Below, piece by piece: positions 17,101 through 26,500 of a stretch of 64,000 bases of DNA. The stretch covers positions 124,001 through 188,000 of the forward strand of contig JANQSS010000019.1 in assembly GCA_028279185.1 (NCBI GenBank), written 5' to 3'. The translations under genes were made by a program, and so were the position numbers. The notes beneath the pieces were generated by a model. That model was given only the letters and a program-made list of their open reading frames with translations, was not told the origin of the DNA and ran no database searches. Source of the DNA: Saprospiraceae bacterium. GTDB lineage: Bacteria; Bacteroidota; Bacteroidia; Chitinophagales; Saprospiraceae. Positions within the stretch are counted from its first letter, which is position 1. Each line of letters opens with the position of its first letter.

Positions 17101-18943
17101 AACCGGAGGCTTACCGCCGTATGATGTTCTATGGAGCACAGGTTCAACCGAAACAGAAATAAATAATTTAATGGATGGAACCTACGAAGTCACTATAAAT
17201 GACGAGGGAGGTTGTCAACGAATAGAGGAATTCCAGGTTTTATCACCAGACTCAATTATAGCCCGGCTTGAAACCACAAACCCAATTTGTTTTGGCGATA
17301 CTGGGTCGATTACGGCGGTAGTTTTTGGAGGCACGCCACCCTATTTTTATCAATGGAGTTCCGGCGAACAGAGTGCAGAAATACAAGCATGGTCGAACAT
17401 ATTGTATTCGGTAACGATTACCGATGCGAATATGTGTAGTAGAATTCTTCAACAACAACTTTCACAACCAGACAGCCTTGTTATTTCTATTGTTCAAACA
17501 GTTATTCCGACATCTGCTAATAATGATGGATCGATATTAATAAGTGTTGATGGGGGAGTAGAGCCATATAATATAACATGGAGTGACCCTTTAATGCAAA
17601 CTACGGTATTGGCAGACTCTTTGGCAACGGGAACGTATACAGTTACAGCCATAGATGATTTAGGATGCGTTGCGCAGTTAGAAATAATGTTGGCTAATGG
17701 TGAATTGAGTGTTGATATTGATACAATGCAAAATTATTGTTTAGGAATGTGTAATGGCAGATTGAACGTGGGTGTTTCCGGAGGGACAGAACCATATTTA
17801 TTTCAATGGTCTACTGGAGAAACGTCAAACGAAATTATTAATTTATGCAATGGTACTTATTCAGTTACAATTACGGATGCACTTGGCACAGCGTACCTAT
17901 CGGGTGAAATTGTAATTTCAAGTCCACCCCAATTGGTTGTTGAGGAATTAATTAATACACAATCTTGTCCAACAATAAATGATGCCGGAATTGACCTTTC
18001 GGTAAGTGGCGGATCACCATCGTATCAATATGTATGGAATACTGGTGATACGACATCAACCCTCAATAATTTGACATACGGAAGCTTCGCGGTTACTGTC
18101 ACCGATGTGACGGGGTGCTATGTTGTAAAAAACTATGAAGTAAGTGAAGTAACGAGCTTAAACTTTGACGTATCAGAAGGAGTTTGGGATTGTGAAAATC
18201 AGACGGCGTCAATACAGTTTACAGGAGAGACGCCCGACCTGATTTATTTAAATGATTCGTTATATTATTTAATCGATCAACAAGAGGTTTTCGAATTAAA
18301 CCCAGGTTCCTATGTCGTGAAGTATGAATTAAGCACAAACTGCATTATTACGCATGACACCATTATTTTAGCAGAACGAAACACCTATAATATTGATGGG
18401 GACCCCGACTCAATAGTAGTTTATGCCGGTGATGAAGTTGTACTAGCATATGATATTAGCCCGTTTGACCCTCCTGGAGGTTTTAATATCGACTGGATAG
18501 TGGATATGAATTTTGACTGTTTTCAAATTGATGGTGAAAACCGATGTGAGGCTATAGTTTTTTCGGCAAATAATAGTACAAATATTGAAGTGATATTAAT
18601 TGATGAAAATGGATGCCAGTCATCAGATATTATTTATATCAAGGTATTGCCTCAGATTAAACTATTCTTACCAGACATCTTTACACCGAATAATGATGGA
18701 ATAAACGATAGGTTTTCGGCGTTTACCGACGAAAACATCAGAATAGAGTCATTTAAAATTTTCAACCGTTGGGGTAGCCAGGTTTTCGAGCGATCAACAA
18801 TTAATGTGAAAGATATGAAGGGTTGGGATGGAACAGTCCATGAGGAATATGCGGCTGAAGGCGTCTATACATATATAATAGAATGGCTCCAACCGAACGG
18901 GACACCTATTGTACAATATGGTGATGTCACACTGGTGCGATGA
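14198..18943 (+). CDS. SprB-repeat surface adhesin with T9SS type B sorting domain
   Basis: A 1581-residue exported protein. A signal peptide (VLLWVILLPFVSFTQ) precedes a calcium-binding-like DNGIDDDGDGLIDILD segment. An N-terminal domain of about 240 residues resembles a jelly-roll with YHYMDSIYISG. Thirteen SprB-type repeats follow (about residues 355-1325), each with a Cys, then GGxxPYxYxWSTG and GxYxVTITDxxxC. The C-terminus (LFLPDIFTPNNDGINDRFSA, FKIFNRWGSQVFE, GWDGTVHEEYAAEGVYTYII) is a type B (gliding-type) sorting domain. In Flavobacterium johnsoniae SprB is the mobile gliding adhesin; here adhesion is likely but gliding is not shown. No sprF-like partner is adjacent. A factor-independent terminator follows. 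Confidence 0.92.
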   Translation: MAILTTNISQEVCKFCTVLLWVILLPFVSFTQEICDNGIDDDGDGLIDILDVEDCLCADVLPGSVVGDFEVYSCCPSSFTLPGGVGGVHCLDDGWQIGSTIATTDFFHTCDYVGGNGILPLVPMPIPSGDGCIGMASQTGYNEQIGYCLPNPLIPGLTYNFGFYIGFNTIPGILSPLNVDVYLHGTDDCNNLPNNTVLDCVTSDPAWYDITNVTANGTMNNSWLLVQTTFTATSSTNAIAIGIDCGSSSAPIQYHYMDSIYISGDFLMSSPDEIDIMSEGDCINGITLEVPDQPGVTYQWYLDGVAIVGATTNPFIPDPIQNGVYQVVVDDGVLCVLSNPFELMLDLEVLPIVGVVNDITCYNDNNASIDIDPQSDNIPLIIEWSNGESTEDLMGLQGGIYTVTVIDDNGCFGTATYTITNPDSLIAQLTIQQPVYGQPGSATVVVSGGVPDYSYNWSNGNMTNSDNNLVPGNYVITITDDLGCESIVMFEIFEELIVEEFVSNETCFGACDGVATAFVMGGQENYSITWSNGSTELTQTDLCPGVYDYTVIDNFGTIYVDSILIRPGNILTVSGTYDDVLCDENDVTTILALAEGGDRPYQYQWSTGSQDSSIQVGDGSYMVTITDENNCTLSEEFTVLLADPIVVSGTIMDDDCSVLPTGEINVNISGGLPPYSFLWSTGAISEDINLLFGGNYSITITDTRQCSIDTFFTVQSPTNFDVMATVRNVNCDSNMNGAIDVNVIGGQGPFGFLWNTGDTTQNISMLQGGVYNVTVTDAFNCSQVEQIEVLGNTPLLLVDTIQNVSCFGLSNGQISLHVSGGSSPYEYQWSTGDTSRAIGNLTANQYDVTITDGRLCTSVFQFNVTEPQEIIVDDTITSASCGGGADGAISLTVNGGTAPYQYLWNTGGQDSFIINASSGTFSITITDDENCVYIDSFLIGDGGDIVISPTIISSPCYGESLGEIRLAITGGLPPYDVLWSTGSTETEINNLMDGTYEVTINDEGGCQRIEEFQVLSPDSIIARLETTNPICFGDTGSITAVVFGGTPPYFYQWSSGEQSAEIQAWSNILYSVTITDANMCSRILQQQLSQPDSLVISIVQTVIPTSANNDGSILISVDGGVEPYNITWSDPLMQTTVLADSLATGTYTVTAIDDLGCVAQLEIMLANGELSVDIDTMQNYCLGMCNGRLNVGVSGGTEPYLFQWSTGETSNEIINLCNGTYSVTITDALGTAYLSGEIVISSPPQLVVEELINTQSCPTINDAGIDLSVSGGSPSYQYVWNTGDTTSTLNNLTYGSFAVTVTDVTGCYVVKNYEVSEVTSLNFDVSEGVWDCENQTASIQFTGETPDLIYLNDSLYYLIDQQEVFELNPGSYVVKYELSTNCIITHDTIILAERNTYNIDGDPDSIVVYAGDEVVLAYDISPFDPPGGFNIDWIVDMNFDCFQIDGENRCEAIVFSANNSTNIEVILIDENGCQSSDIIYIKVLPQIKLFLPDIFTPNNDGINDRFSAFTDENIRIESFKIFNRWGSQVFERSTINVKDMKGWDGTVHEEYAAEGVYTYIIEWLQPNGTPIVQYGDVTLVR

Positions 18944-19017
18944 CAAAGGCGCTACGGTGGCATAAGGAATAAAACCCCAAAACGGTATTTCCACAATATA
19001 AAAAAAAGTACGTGCAC

Positions 19018-19043
19018 AACTATTGGCTGCTACCAATAGTTTT
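19018..19043 (+). terminator. Hairpin terminator after the adhesin gene
   Basis: AACTATTGG (19018-19026) and CCAATAGTT (19033-19041) form a perfect 9-bp stem with a 6-nt loop, followed by Ts (19040-19043). It lies 75 nt after the adhesin stop and 24 nt before the next start, so it could also act as an operator for the downstream gene. Confidence 0.5.
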
Positions 19044-19066
19044 ATATTGCATTTAAAGCAAATGAT

Positions 19067-20305
19067 ATGCCTACACAAAAGATTTCGTTCACGAATAAAC
19101 GCGGTTATAATCTGTCGGCCAAAATAGACTTACCTCTAAAGAAAAACCCTTTTCCTTTTGTTATTTTTGCTCATGTATTTACAGGGAATAAAAACCTGGT
19201 GGCTTCCAAACATATTAGTCGAGCACTTACGTTGAATGGTTTTGGTGTTTTACGATTTGATTTCACCGGCCTTGGGGAGAGTGAAGGCGACTTTGCAGAC
19301 ACCAATTTTTCATCTAATGTAGAGGACCTCGAATCAGCAGCAAAATATTTAGCAGAGCACTATATAGCTCCTTCCGTTATTGTTGGGCATTCGCTTGGAG
19401 GAGCTGCGGCCATTTTCGCGGCAGCCCGCATTTCCAGTATCAATGCGGTAGTGACCATCGGCGCACCCTCGTACCCAGAACACGTTACGCATTTATTACG
19501 CAACAAGCGAGAAGAAATAGAGAAAAATGGCTGCGCACAAGTTGATATTGGTGGACGAAAATTCACTATAAAAAAACAGTTTTTAGATGATTTGCAAGGA
19601 CAAGAACATGTACCGGTGATTGAAAACCTTGGCAAAGCTATACTCGTAATGCATTCTCCACAGGATCGGGTTGTTGAAATAGAAAATGCAGCTAATATTT
19701 ACAAACTTGCAAAACATCCGAAGAGCTTTGTTACGCTAGATGGTGCAAATCATATGCTCACCGATAAAAAAGACGCATTTTATGCAGGAAATGTCATCGC
19801 AAGCTGGGTCAAACGATACATCGTTTTTCCTGTTGATGAAAAACTCGAAACCGAAAAACAAGTTGTGGTTAAATTAGAGGGTGACGACTTTACAACAGAA
19901 GTACAAGCGGGGAAACACGCTTATATTGCCGATGAACCAACTTCTGTTGGGGGCAATGACTTTGGCCCTTCTCCTTACGATCTTTTAATATCTAGTTTGG
20001 GTACATGCACGGCCATGACACTAAAGATGTATGCTCGCCGTAAAAAATGGCCACTTGATGAAGTACTTGTGCACCTCAATTATGCTAAGGAGCAAAATTA
20101 TACGACACATCAAGAGCAAGTGGAAAACAAGAAGAGCTATATTGATTTATTTGAGCGCGAGATAGAACTTATCGGAGACCTGGATAAAGCTCAGAAAAAA
20201 CGACTTCTTGAAATTGCGAATAAATGCCCTGTTCACAAGACAATCTCATCTCCATCCAAATTTGTGACCAAGATAATTGACGCTGAAAAAGATAACCCAC
20301 AATAG
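19067..20305 (+). CDS. Alpha/beta hydrolase fused to OsmC domain
   Basis: A 412-residue two-domain protein. Residues 1-250 form an alpha/beta hydrolase with HVFTGNKN oxyanion segment, nucleophile elbow VGHSLGGAAA (Ser109), an acid in MHSPQDRVVE and a histidine in DGANHML. Residues about 262-405 form an OsmC domain with both redox cysteines, LGTCTAMT and ANKCPVHKT, the pair that reduces organic hydroperoxides in OsmC/Ohr. The fusion is known in several bacterial phyla, annotated bifunctional alpha/beta hydrolase/OsmC. A coupled action, such as hydrolysing a lipid ester peroxide then reducing it, is plausible but inferred. It is flanked by a hairpin upstream and the convergent toxin gene downstream. 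Confidence 0.93.
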   Translation: MPTQKISFTNKRGYNLSAKIDLPLKKNPFPFVIFAHVFTGNKNLVASKHISRALTLNGFGVLRFDFTGLGESEGDFADTNFSSNVEDLESAAKYLAEHYIAPSVIVGHSLGGAAAIFAAARISSINAVVTIGAPSYPEHVTHLLRNKREEIEKNGCAQVDIGGRKFTIKKQFLDDLQGQEHVPVIENLGKAILVMHSPQDRVVEIENAANIYKLAKHPKSFVTLDGANHMLTDKKDAFYAGNVIASWVKRYIVFPVDEKLETEKQVVVKLEGDDFTTEVQAGKHAYIADEPTSVGGNDFGPSPYDLLISSLGTCTAMTLKMYARRKKWPLDEVLVHLNYAKEQNYTTHQEQVENKKSYIDLFEREIELIGDLDKAQKKRLLEIANKCPVHKTISSPSKFVTKIIDAEKDNPQ

Positions 20306-20378
20306 CGAATTAATGTATGATTGTAGTTTTGCGATAAGCTCAGTTAAGAGGGTTCTGCATAAAAGCTGCTAAGCTTGT

Positions 20379-20837
20379 TTATTTAAATACGCGGTGATCA
20401 ATATTTAGTTCACCCACTTTAACGATAGAAACACTTCGAAAATCAGGGTGGTTAGGGTTTAATAAAATGTTTGTGGCTTGAGGTAAAACGGCAGAAGGAA
20501 CACGCAACCCTACAGAAGTATTAGTTTGCAACCATTCACTACCTATATCCCTGGTAAACTCGGGAGCTGGGTGACTACGCCAGCCTTCTAGCAAAAGAAT
20601 ATTTTCGGTTTGGTCATGTACTTTATCCTCGGAAATCGACAATTGGATATAGCCAAAAGAAGAGTCAATAAATTTAATATCCAAATGCACTAAAACTTCT
20701 AAGACGCAAAGTGCGAGCGTGGATGCACAGTATACCATACTGTGCCCTGTGTGGTTCCATCGACCGCCATACAACCGTGCCCCCGTGCCACTCAGGTCAC
20801 GCAAGTATTTTTTCTTTGCAATGCGAAAAAGCTCCAC
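20379..20837 (-). CDS. RES-domain toxin (NAD+ phosphorylase family)
   Basis: A 152-residue RES-domain protein. The conserved Arg-rich start FRIAKKKYLRDLSGTGARLY, GGRWNHTGHSMVYCASTLAL with downstream Glu in CVLEVLVHL, and a late Ser (GLRVPSAVLP) fit the R-E-S residues after which the family is named. Characterised RES toxins (MbcT, ParT relatives) deplete NAD+ by phosphorolysis or modify host proteins with ADP-ribose. It lies 12 nt downstream of its antitoxin, the usual antitoxin-first order. All expected key residues appear intact, so the toxin is probably active. Confidence 0.92.
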   Translation of the reverse strand: MELFRIAKKKYLRDLSGTGARLYGGRWNHTGHSMVYCASTLALCVLEVLVHLDIKFIDSSFGYIQLSISEDKVHDQTENILLLEGWRSHPAPEFTRDIGSEWLQTNTSVGLRVPSAVLPQATNILLNPNHPDFRSVSIVKVGELNIDHRVFK

Positions 20838-20849
20838 TTAAGTGAGAAA

Positions 20850-21353
20850 TTAGGCAAAGACGCCGTATTCAATGCGTCCAAGTGTAGCTAAGACCATATT
20901 CGTTCCAAAAGTTGTATCTAAGAAGTCAATTGGCTTTTTGTAACCAAGCCCTGGCAATTCAGCATGACACCATGCAGTAAAGGCTTCTATCGTTCCCAAA
21001 ACTTCTATCCCACGGGAAATAACTTCGGCAATCTCTAATATTTGCTCAGAACTATACGTATTGAGCAAATCTTTGTCACTTTTACGCTGAATGGTGCGGT
21101 GCGAAACGTGTAAAAGGGAGCTCATCTTGTCCATCGATACATTCAAAAGCTCTCCAATCCGGTAAACAACAAACTTTGGAAGTCCCTTACGTGAAATCTC
21201 AATCAAGTCTAAGTCACTGTGAATCTTAGTCTCCAAAAAAGTGGGTGCACCTAATATGGACGATATACGGTCGTACTTATTCTCCAGGCGATAGAAAGCC
21301 TCCGGTTCAGATGCAATGCCTTGTGTGCTGTCTTTTGATGAATATTTTTCCAT
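20850..21353 (-). CDS. Xre/MbcA/ParS-type antitoxin (DUF2384)
   Basis: A 167-residue antitoxin with an Xre-like helix-turn-helix (YRIGELLNVSMDKMSSLLHV, SHRTIQRKSDKDLL) and the C-terminal toxin-binding domain (EILEIAEVISRGIEVLG-like helix, FTAWCHAELPGLGYKKPIDF, LGRIEYGVFA). It should neutralise the RES toxin by covering its NAD+ pocket and autoregulate the operon. I start it at ATG 21353 rather than the longer frame to 21407, because a promoter -7 element (21371-21378) lies inside that extension and would begin transcription about 10 nt before this ATG. Confidence 0.9.
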   Translation of the reverse strand: MEKYSSKDSTQGIASEPEAFYRLENKYDRISSILGAPTFLETKIHSDLDLIEISRKGLPKFVVYRIGELLNVSMDKMSSLLHVSHRTIQRKSDKDLLNTYSSEQILEIAEVISRGIEVLGTIEAFTAWCHAELPGLGYKKPIDFLDTTFGTNMVLATLGRIEYGVFA

Positions 21354-21362
21354 AATGACGAC

Positions 21363-21401
21363 ATTTGTCACAAATATACTCCATTTTGTCCAAAATTGCA
21401 A
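21363..21401 (-). promoter_or_regulatory. Toxin-antitoxin promoter and overlapping operator
   Basis: On the minus strand TATATTTG (complement at 21371-21378) is an exact -7 element with TTG (21399-21401) 20 nt upstream. A perfect inverted repeat, ATTTGT-n-ACAAAT (21363-21375), covers the -7 box and start site. This is the expected geometry for autorepression by the Xre antitoxin. Confidence 0.6.
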
Positions 21402-21500
21402 GCTCATACCAACCCTGCTTTACTTGAGCTAGGATAAGAAATGGCCCTATTCCGAAATGAAAGGGTTAGGGAGGCCTATGAGGATTGATGGAAATTACCC

Positions 21501-23411
21501 TTAATATCCGCTATCTACGAACAGCATTTTTGAAAAAGAAAGCTCAGAAGACGTGCCTCGTATAAAATAGACCCCATCCGCAATAGGTTCAGGAAACCGA
21601 ATGATATACTCTCTTTCAGAAAGTACCGTTTGGTTTATCTGTATAAACCTTCCTTGAACATCAGTCATTTGAAAAATATACGGTAAAGAAACATTATGTT
21701 CAATAATCACATAAGTCGAGGCAGGGTTTGGGTAGATGACAGATAAACCACTGGAAGATTCGTTCGATTGGATAGAAGACATAGAAAAATCTAAAACCAT
21801 TTGCGCCGTGTCAATGCCGCACATATTTTCACAGATATGCGTTACGGTATAAATACCAGGAGCATCATATGTATAATATGGGTACATACTGGTAGTCGTA
21901 TCTCCATTGCCAAAATCCCAAAAAGAACTACCAAAACAGGCGCTCGAAAAACTAACACTTGGATAGTCCCACCCACCTTCTCCAGGAAACATCGTGGCAT
22001 CTGGGTCGCCAACGATTGACACAGATGTGCGCCTTCGAGAGCTTCGACCTAAGCTGTCAGTAACCTCTAAAATGACATCGGCATTAAATGTTTGCCCTAA
22101 ATAGTCGACTAGGATATTGTTGGAGTCATGATACATGGCGGTGCCGTCTTCAAAGTACCAACACCTTGTGTCAACATTGCTACTATCTGCAAATAAGACC
22201 AGGCCAGGAACACATTCTTCCAGTATTTCTACATGCACTTCTGGCACGGGGTATCCGTCACAGATATTATTGTAGAAACAGCGTTCCAGTTTTCGATTGA
22301 TACTTCCCTGCGAGCGATCCGACCATGTCGTAGCAGACGGGATTGCTGTTGGATACATTACATGACAACAGTCCGTATCATGGAAAGCACCGAGGTTGTG
22401 GCCTATCTCATGTGCCTGCACCACCCGAGCAGCATTCCCTGTATATGTCGACTTCAATATGTTTGTCGAACGCCTTGTATCACATGAACTCCCAATGGCA
22501 ACTCCCGCTGCTGTGGAAAGCCTCCACACCCATAGAGAGGCGATATCAAAATTTGAATTGAAAACACTGTCTACAACATCAGCAAAATCATGGACAAGGC
22601 TCGAAGTTGTATTGTCTCCCCAAATATCACAAGTTGGACAATCAGAAATAAATATTTCAGAAATGGTTAAATTAATTTCTTCATCGAATTCGTCGTCATA
22701 AAGCATTTGCACCGTATTTAAAACGGACAAATTAAAATTCTCAACCTCATTGACATCAGAGTTCTTTCGCTCATAGGTCAAATAGTCGTTAGCAATTGCT
22801 GACGAAATATTAATACAAGAAAAAATATTGCAGCTGTCGGTTCCCCGCCTTTGCAAATTGTGATTTCCTGTTTCTTTTACCCCACACTTCAATAGTTCTA
22901 CTGGTTGTTCTGTGTCCTTGTAAAAAATTATGGCATCAGAAACATACCTGGAATTATAATGTCGTGCCTGCTCTATATAGTATAAGTTATCACCTTGTGT
23001 AAAAACAACTTCGATAAACTGCGAATCCAATGTCATCCGAAACTCATCGACCCCATCTAAAGAAATGCCTTTGAATGTTTTTACATATGGTGCAGTGCGT
23101 TGAAACCCTGATGCAGTGCGCAACAGATAGTTATCACTTCGAATCTCATGCGGAACAATGTCAAATGCCTTTTCGTAGTCAGGTAATTTAATATGAATGG
23201 TGTTGTCAGTAGATCGCTCATTAACACTGTGAAATAGTTCGGAAACATCTATAGAATACAATTGAGGCTTCATCCATATAGAAGAAATTCCTTCGGACTG
23301 TTCGAGTTTTATCGGATGTAGAGAAATGTATTGTTGAGCGCTGGACTGCATAAGGCCTAAGAAGATTCCCATGCCCCCTAAAAAAATTCTAATAGGTGAT
23401 AACATCGGCAA
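21501..23411 (-). CDS. Secreted reprolysin-like zinc metalloprotease, T9SS cargo
   Basis: A 636-residue protein with a signal peptide ending near SSAQQ (residue 27) and a pro-region to about residue 190. The M12B-type catalytic domain carries HEIGHNLGAFHD (His334, Glu335, His338, His344) and a Met-turn VMYP. The pro-region contains LLKCGVKE, resembling the cysteine switch that silences M12 zymogens. A PKD-like domain follows (about 390-545; FGNGDTTTSMYPYYTYDAPG). A T9SS type A sorting domain closes it (VIYPNPASTYVIIEH, DGVYFIRG). It should be an extracellular protease for protein-rich particles or host surfaces. It stands alone on the minus strand. Confidence 0.92.
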   Translation of the reverse strand: MPMLSPIRIFLGGMGIFLGLMQSSAQQYISLHPIKLEQSEGISSIWMKPQLYSIDVSELFHSVNERSTDNTIHIKLPDYEKAFDIVPHEIRSDNYLLRTASGFQRTAPYVKTFKGISLDGVDEFRMTLDSQFIEVVFTQGDNLYYIEQARHYNSRYVSDAIIFYKDTEQPVELLKCGVKETGNHNLQRRGTDSCNIFSCINISSAIANDYLTYERKNSDVNEVENFNLSVLNTVQMLYDDEFDEEINLTISEIFISDCPTCDIWGDNTTSSLVHDFADVVDSVFNSNFDIASLWVWRLSTAAGVAIGSSCDTRRSTNILKSTYTGNAARVVQAHEIGHNLGAFHDTDCCHVMYPTAIPSATTWSDRSQGSINRKLERCFYNNICDGYPVPEVHVEILEECVPGLVLFADSSNVDTRCWYFEDGTAMYHDSNNILVDYLGQTFNADVILEVTDSLGRSSRRRTSVSIVGDPDATMFPGEGGWDYPSVSFSSACFGSSFWDFGNGDTTTSMYPYYTYDAPGIYTVTHICENMCGIDTAQMVLDFSMSSIQSNESSSGLSVIYPNPASTYVIIEHNVSLPYIFQMTDVQGRFIQINQTVLSEREYIIRFPEPIADGVYFIRGTSSELSFSKMLFVDSGY

Positions 23412-23598
23412 GCGTTTTGGTTTAAAATAGGATGTTACCCGTTACTATATATCAAGAGGAAACAACACAGCCAAATCGCTGCATAAAGCACATTTCCATT
23501 ACGGATGAAAACTTTTCGCGAAATTTTCCAAATACGATGATGACAATTTTGAACAAGCTGCTATTAATGTATACGGTATAGACCTTTCGGTAACAGAA

Positions 23599-26500
23599 AT
23601 GCAATTTGAAATGAATAGATGCAACAATGTTAAAACGAACAAGATTACTCAAAAAGCTACGATAATACCTATACTCATTTTTATGCTAAACATATATGCT
23701 ACGGCTGTTTCATATGCGCAACATGCATATGGTACTCAATGGGAGCGAGAATTGGCAAATATGACGGGACCAAGCTCTGCGTCTTTAAATGCGTGCGTGG
23801 CGTTGGATGATAAAGTTGTCGTAGGAGGCTACGCATCTAATAGTTCCGGCCAAGAGGGAATGTATTTGTCTGCATTTGATCAGAATGGAATGACATTGTG
23901 GGACACGTCCTTTTTAACACCGAATTTCAGTAGCGTTCGTTTCATGACAACGAGCACAGCAGGTGAAATTTACGCTGCAGCTAGAGAGCATACAGGTATA
24001 AATCTTATTAGGTTGCATCTACTGAAACTGCATACAGATGGTTCAATTGTTTGGCATAAGCAATATAACGGTCCAAATAATAGACTCTCAAACATTTATG
24101 AAATGCGCTTATTTGACAATGCAATTTTCATTTGTGGTACAGAAGACAATGATATCGGCTACGAAACAAGCATGGTCGCAAAGTTTAATGAAAATGGAAA
24201 TATGGTATGGGATAAAACGATCGACCCAGGTGTGCAATCTACAGTGTCTAACCTGTCGTTTCATAATAATGGAAAAATTGTGACGGCAGGCAGGGCAAAT
24301 AATGGATTTTCATTTTTTATCGTACAATTGAATGCCGATGGAACAACCGATTGGCAATACCCACAGAATATTTCCAATGGAGCACTGAGGTCGGTATCCG
24401 ACATAGAAATTGCTAATGACGGAAATATTTATGCCATAGGAACAGAAGAAGCGAGTGCTTTTTATGAAATGGATATTGTTACACTAAAAATAGCAGAATC
24501 AGGGACACTACTTTGGAAAAGAAACTATAATACTGAAGGAGAAAACTCAGGTGTAGAGGTTCGCATTTTAGCTGACGGAACAATATTGTCAATAGGAAAT
24601 AAAGAAGAAAACTTTAACAGCTTTGCTATTATTATCGCGTACAACTCTGGAGGGCTACAGCTTTGGGAATCGACGTATGATATTGATTTTGCCACTAGGG
24701 TAAGTGGAGCTCTTGTGGATGAGAACGAAGATATTATTTTAAGCGTACGGGACTTTGATGGTTCTGGCGTCGTCAAGTTTTCATCAAATGGAACACAATT
24801 AGATGATCGAACCTTTGATTTAAACGAGGCAGACTTCATAGGCGATTTTTCACTTGATGGTGGAATATTGTATGCACTTACAAGTACATTTTCGCCCGCC
24901 AAATCGGTATTACGAGGTTTGCAATTCAGCACATTTAGTGATATTTTTATGACAGAAGTACAAGGCGAAAAAATAAGCCATATAATCCCTCAAAACATTA
25001 AAACACAGAATAATGTTACAGCCTTGACATCCATCTCAAAAGATGGAGACAGTACCAATTGTGTTATCAATATATTCGCACCGAATGGACAAATATTAAA
25101 TCAAATTAGCAAAAAAATAATTGGTACGTCTGCCACATATGATAAAATTGAGGTAATGCCAAATGGAAATATTTTCAGCTTAATTCACAGCAATCGGTTT
25201 AGTCAGGGGCAAACAAGTTACATTCAAAAATATAATTCGGCAGGATCAGAAATATTTTCATTCAAGATTCCAGATATGTCGGACAAAGGAGGACTTGCGG
25301 TCGGAAAGAACGGTCATTTTTTTGTTTCAGGATACAACGAGGATACACGGGAAATGTTCCTCACGCGATTTGGAGCACAAGGGAACGAAATATGGTCACG
25401 AACATATCAAAGTCCTGCAAATTTTTCATTTTCCGAACCTCTGGATATGCAGTTTACAACGAATGACAACTTGGTCATTGTTGCCACACATAAAGGAATA
25501 GATGATGACAACGACTTACACGTATTTCAATACGACTCCGACGGAAACCTGGAGTGGCACATGGATGTGGTGGACCAAGGAGGCAATATTGTTGATGTGG
25601 CTTCTTTTCAAGTAGATTCAGACGGTACAATATATTTATTTGGGTCTTCCGGAACAGGTGCATTCGTTGCAGCGAGTTATGATGGATCGGGGAGTCAAAA
25701 TTGGATTTATGCTGGTCAAAATCCATCGCAATCAAGTCCAAGGTCGATGTCTATTGACAATGAAAAAAACATCTATTTATGCTTTTCAGGAGTGGGTGAA
25801 TTTAAGGTACGAAAATTAGATAATCTAGGACAATTAACATTGGATAAAAATTTCTCTATACCTACATCTCAATCGTACTTTTTTCCAAACACCTCTACGG
25901 TTATTAATGGGAATATTAATATTATCGGCCAACATGGTCTCAATGACGAGCGATGGCCTTTTTGGTATATTATTGATTCAGAATTGAATAGTGTTTATAC
26001 CACGGTAGATTCGTCGTTGAACGCTCAAGTCACGGCAATTAGCAAAGATGACTATGGAAAAATTTATGCATCTTTTGTAGCAGGAGATCTGGGAGATTTT
26101 AATGGAGCCCGAAAGGCTTTGGTCAGCAAGTATGCCTGTTCAATTTCAGCTCAACAAAATACAGAGATTTGCGAAGGCGACACGTTGATTTTTGGAGCGT
26201 ATAGTATCACAAATGCAGGTATATTTATCGATACCATTCCATCACCAAATGGTTGTGACTCAATCATAGAACTAGCTGTTTCTGTAAATTTGATTAACGA
26301 GACCGTCGTGCAATCGGACTCGTCTATCATTGTTGCCAATCCATCTTCTGACTATTCCTATCAATGGATTGATTGTACTCGCGCTATTGATATTCCCGGA
26401 GCAACTGGCTCAGAATTTATACCACAGGAAACAGGTCAATATGCAGTGCGAATTTCGGATGGAACGTGCACGAATATATCCTCTTGTGAACATTTTATAT

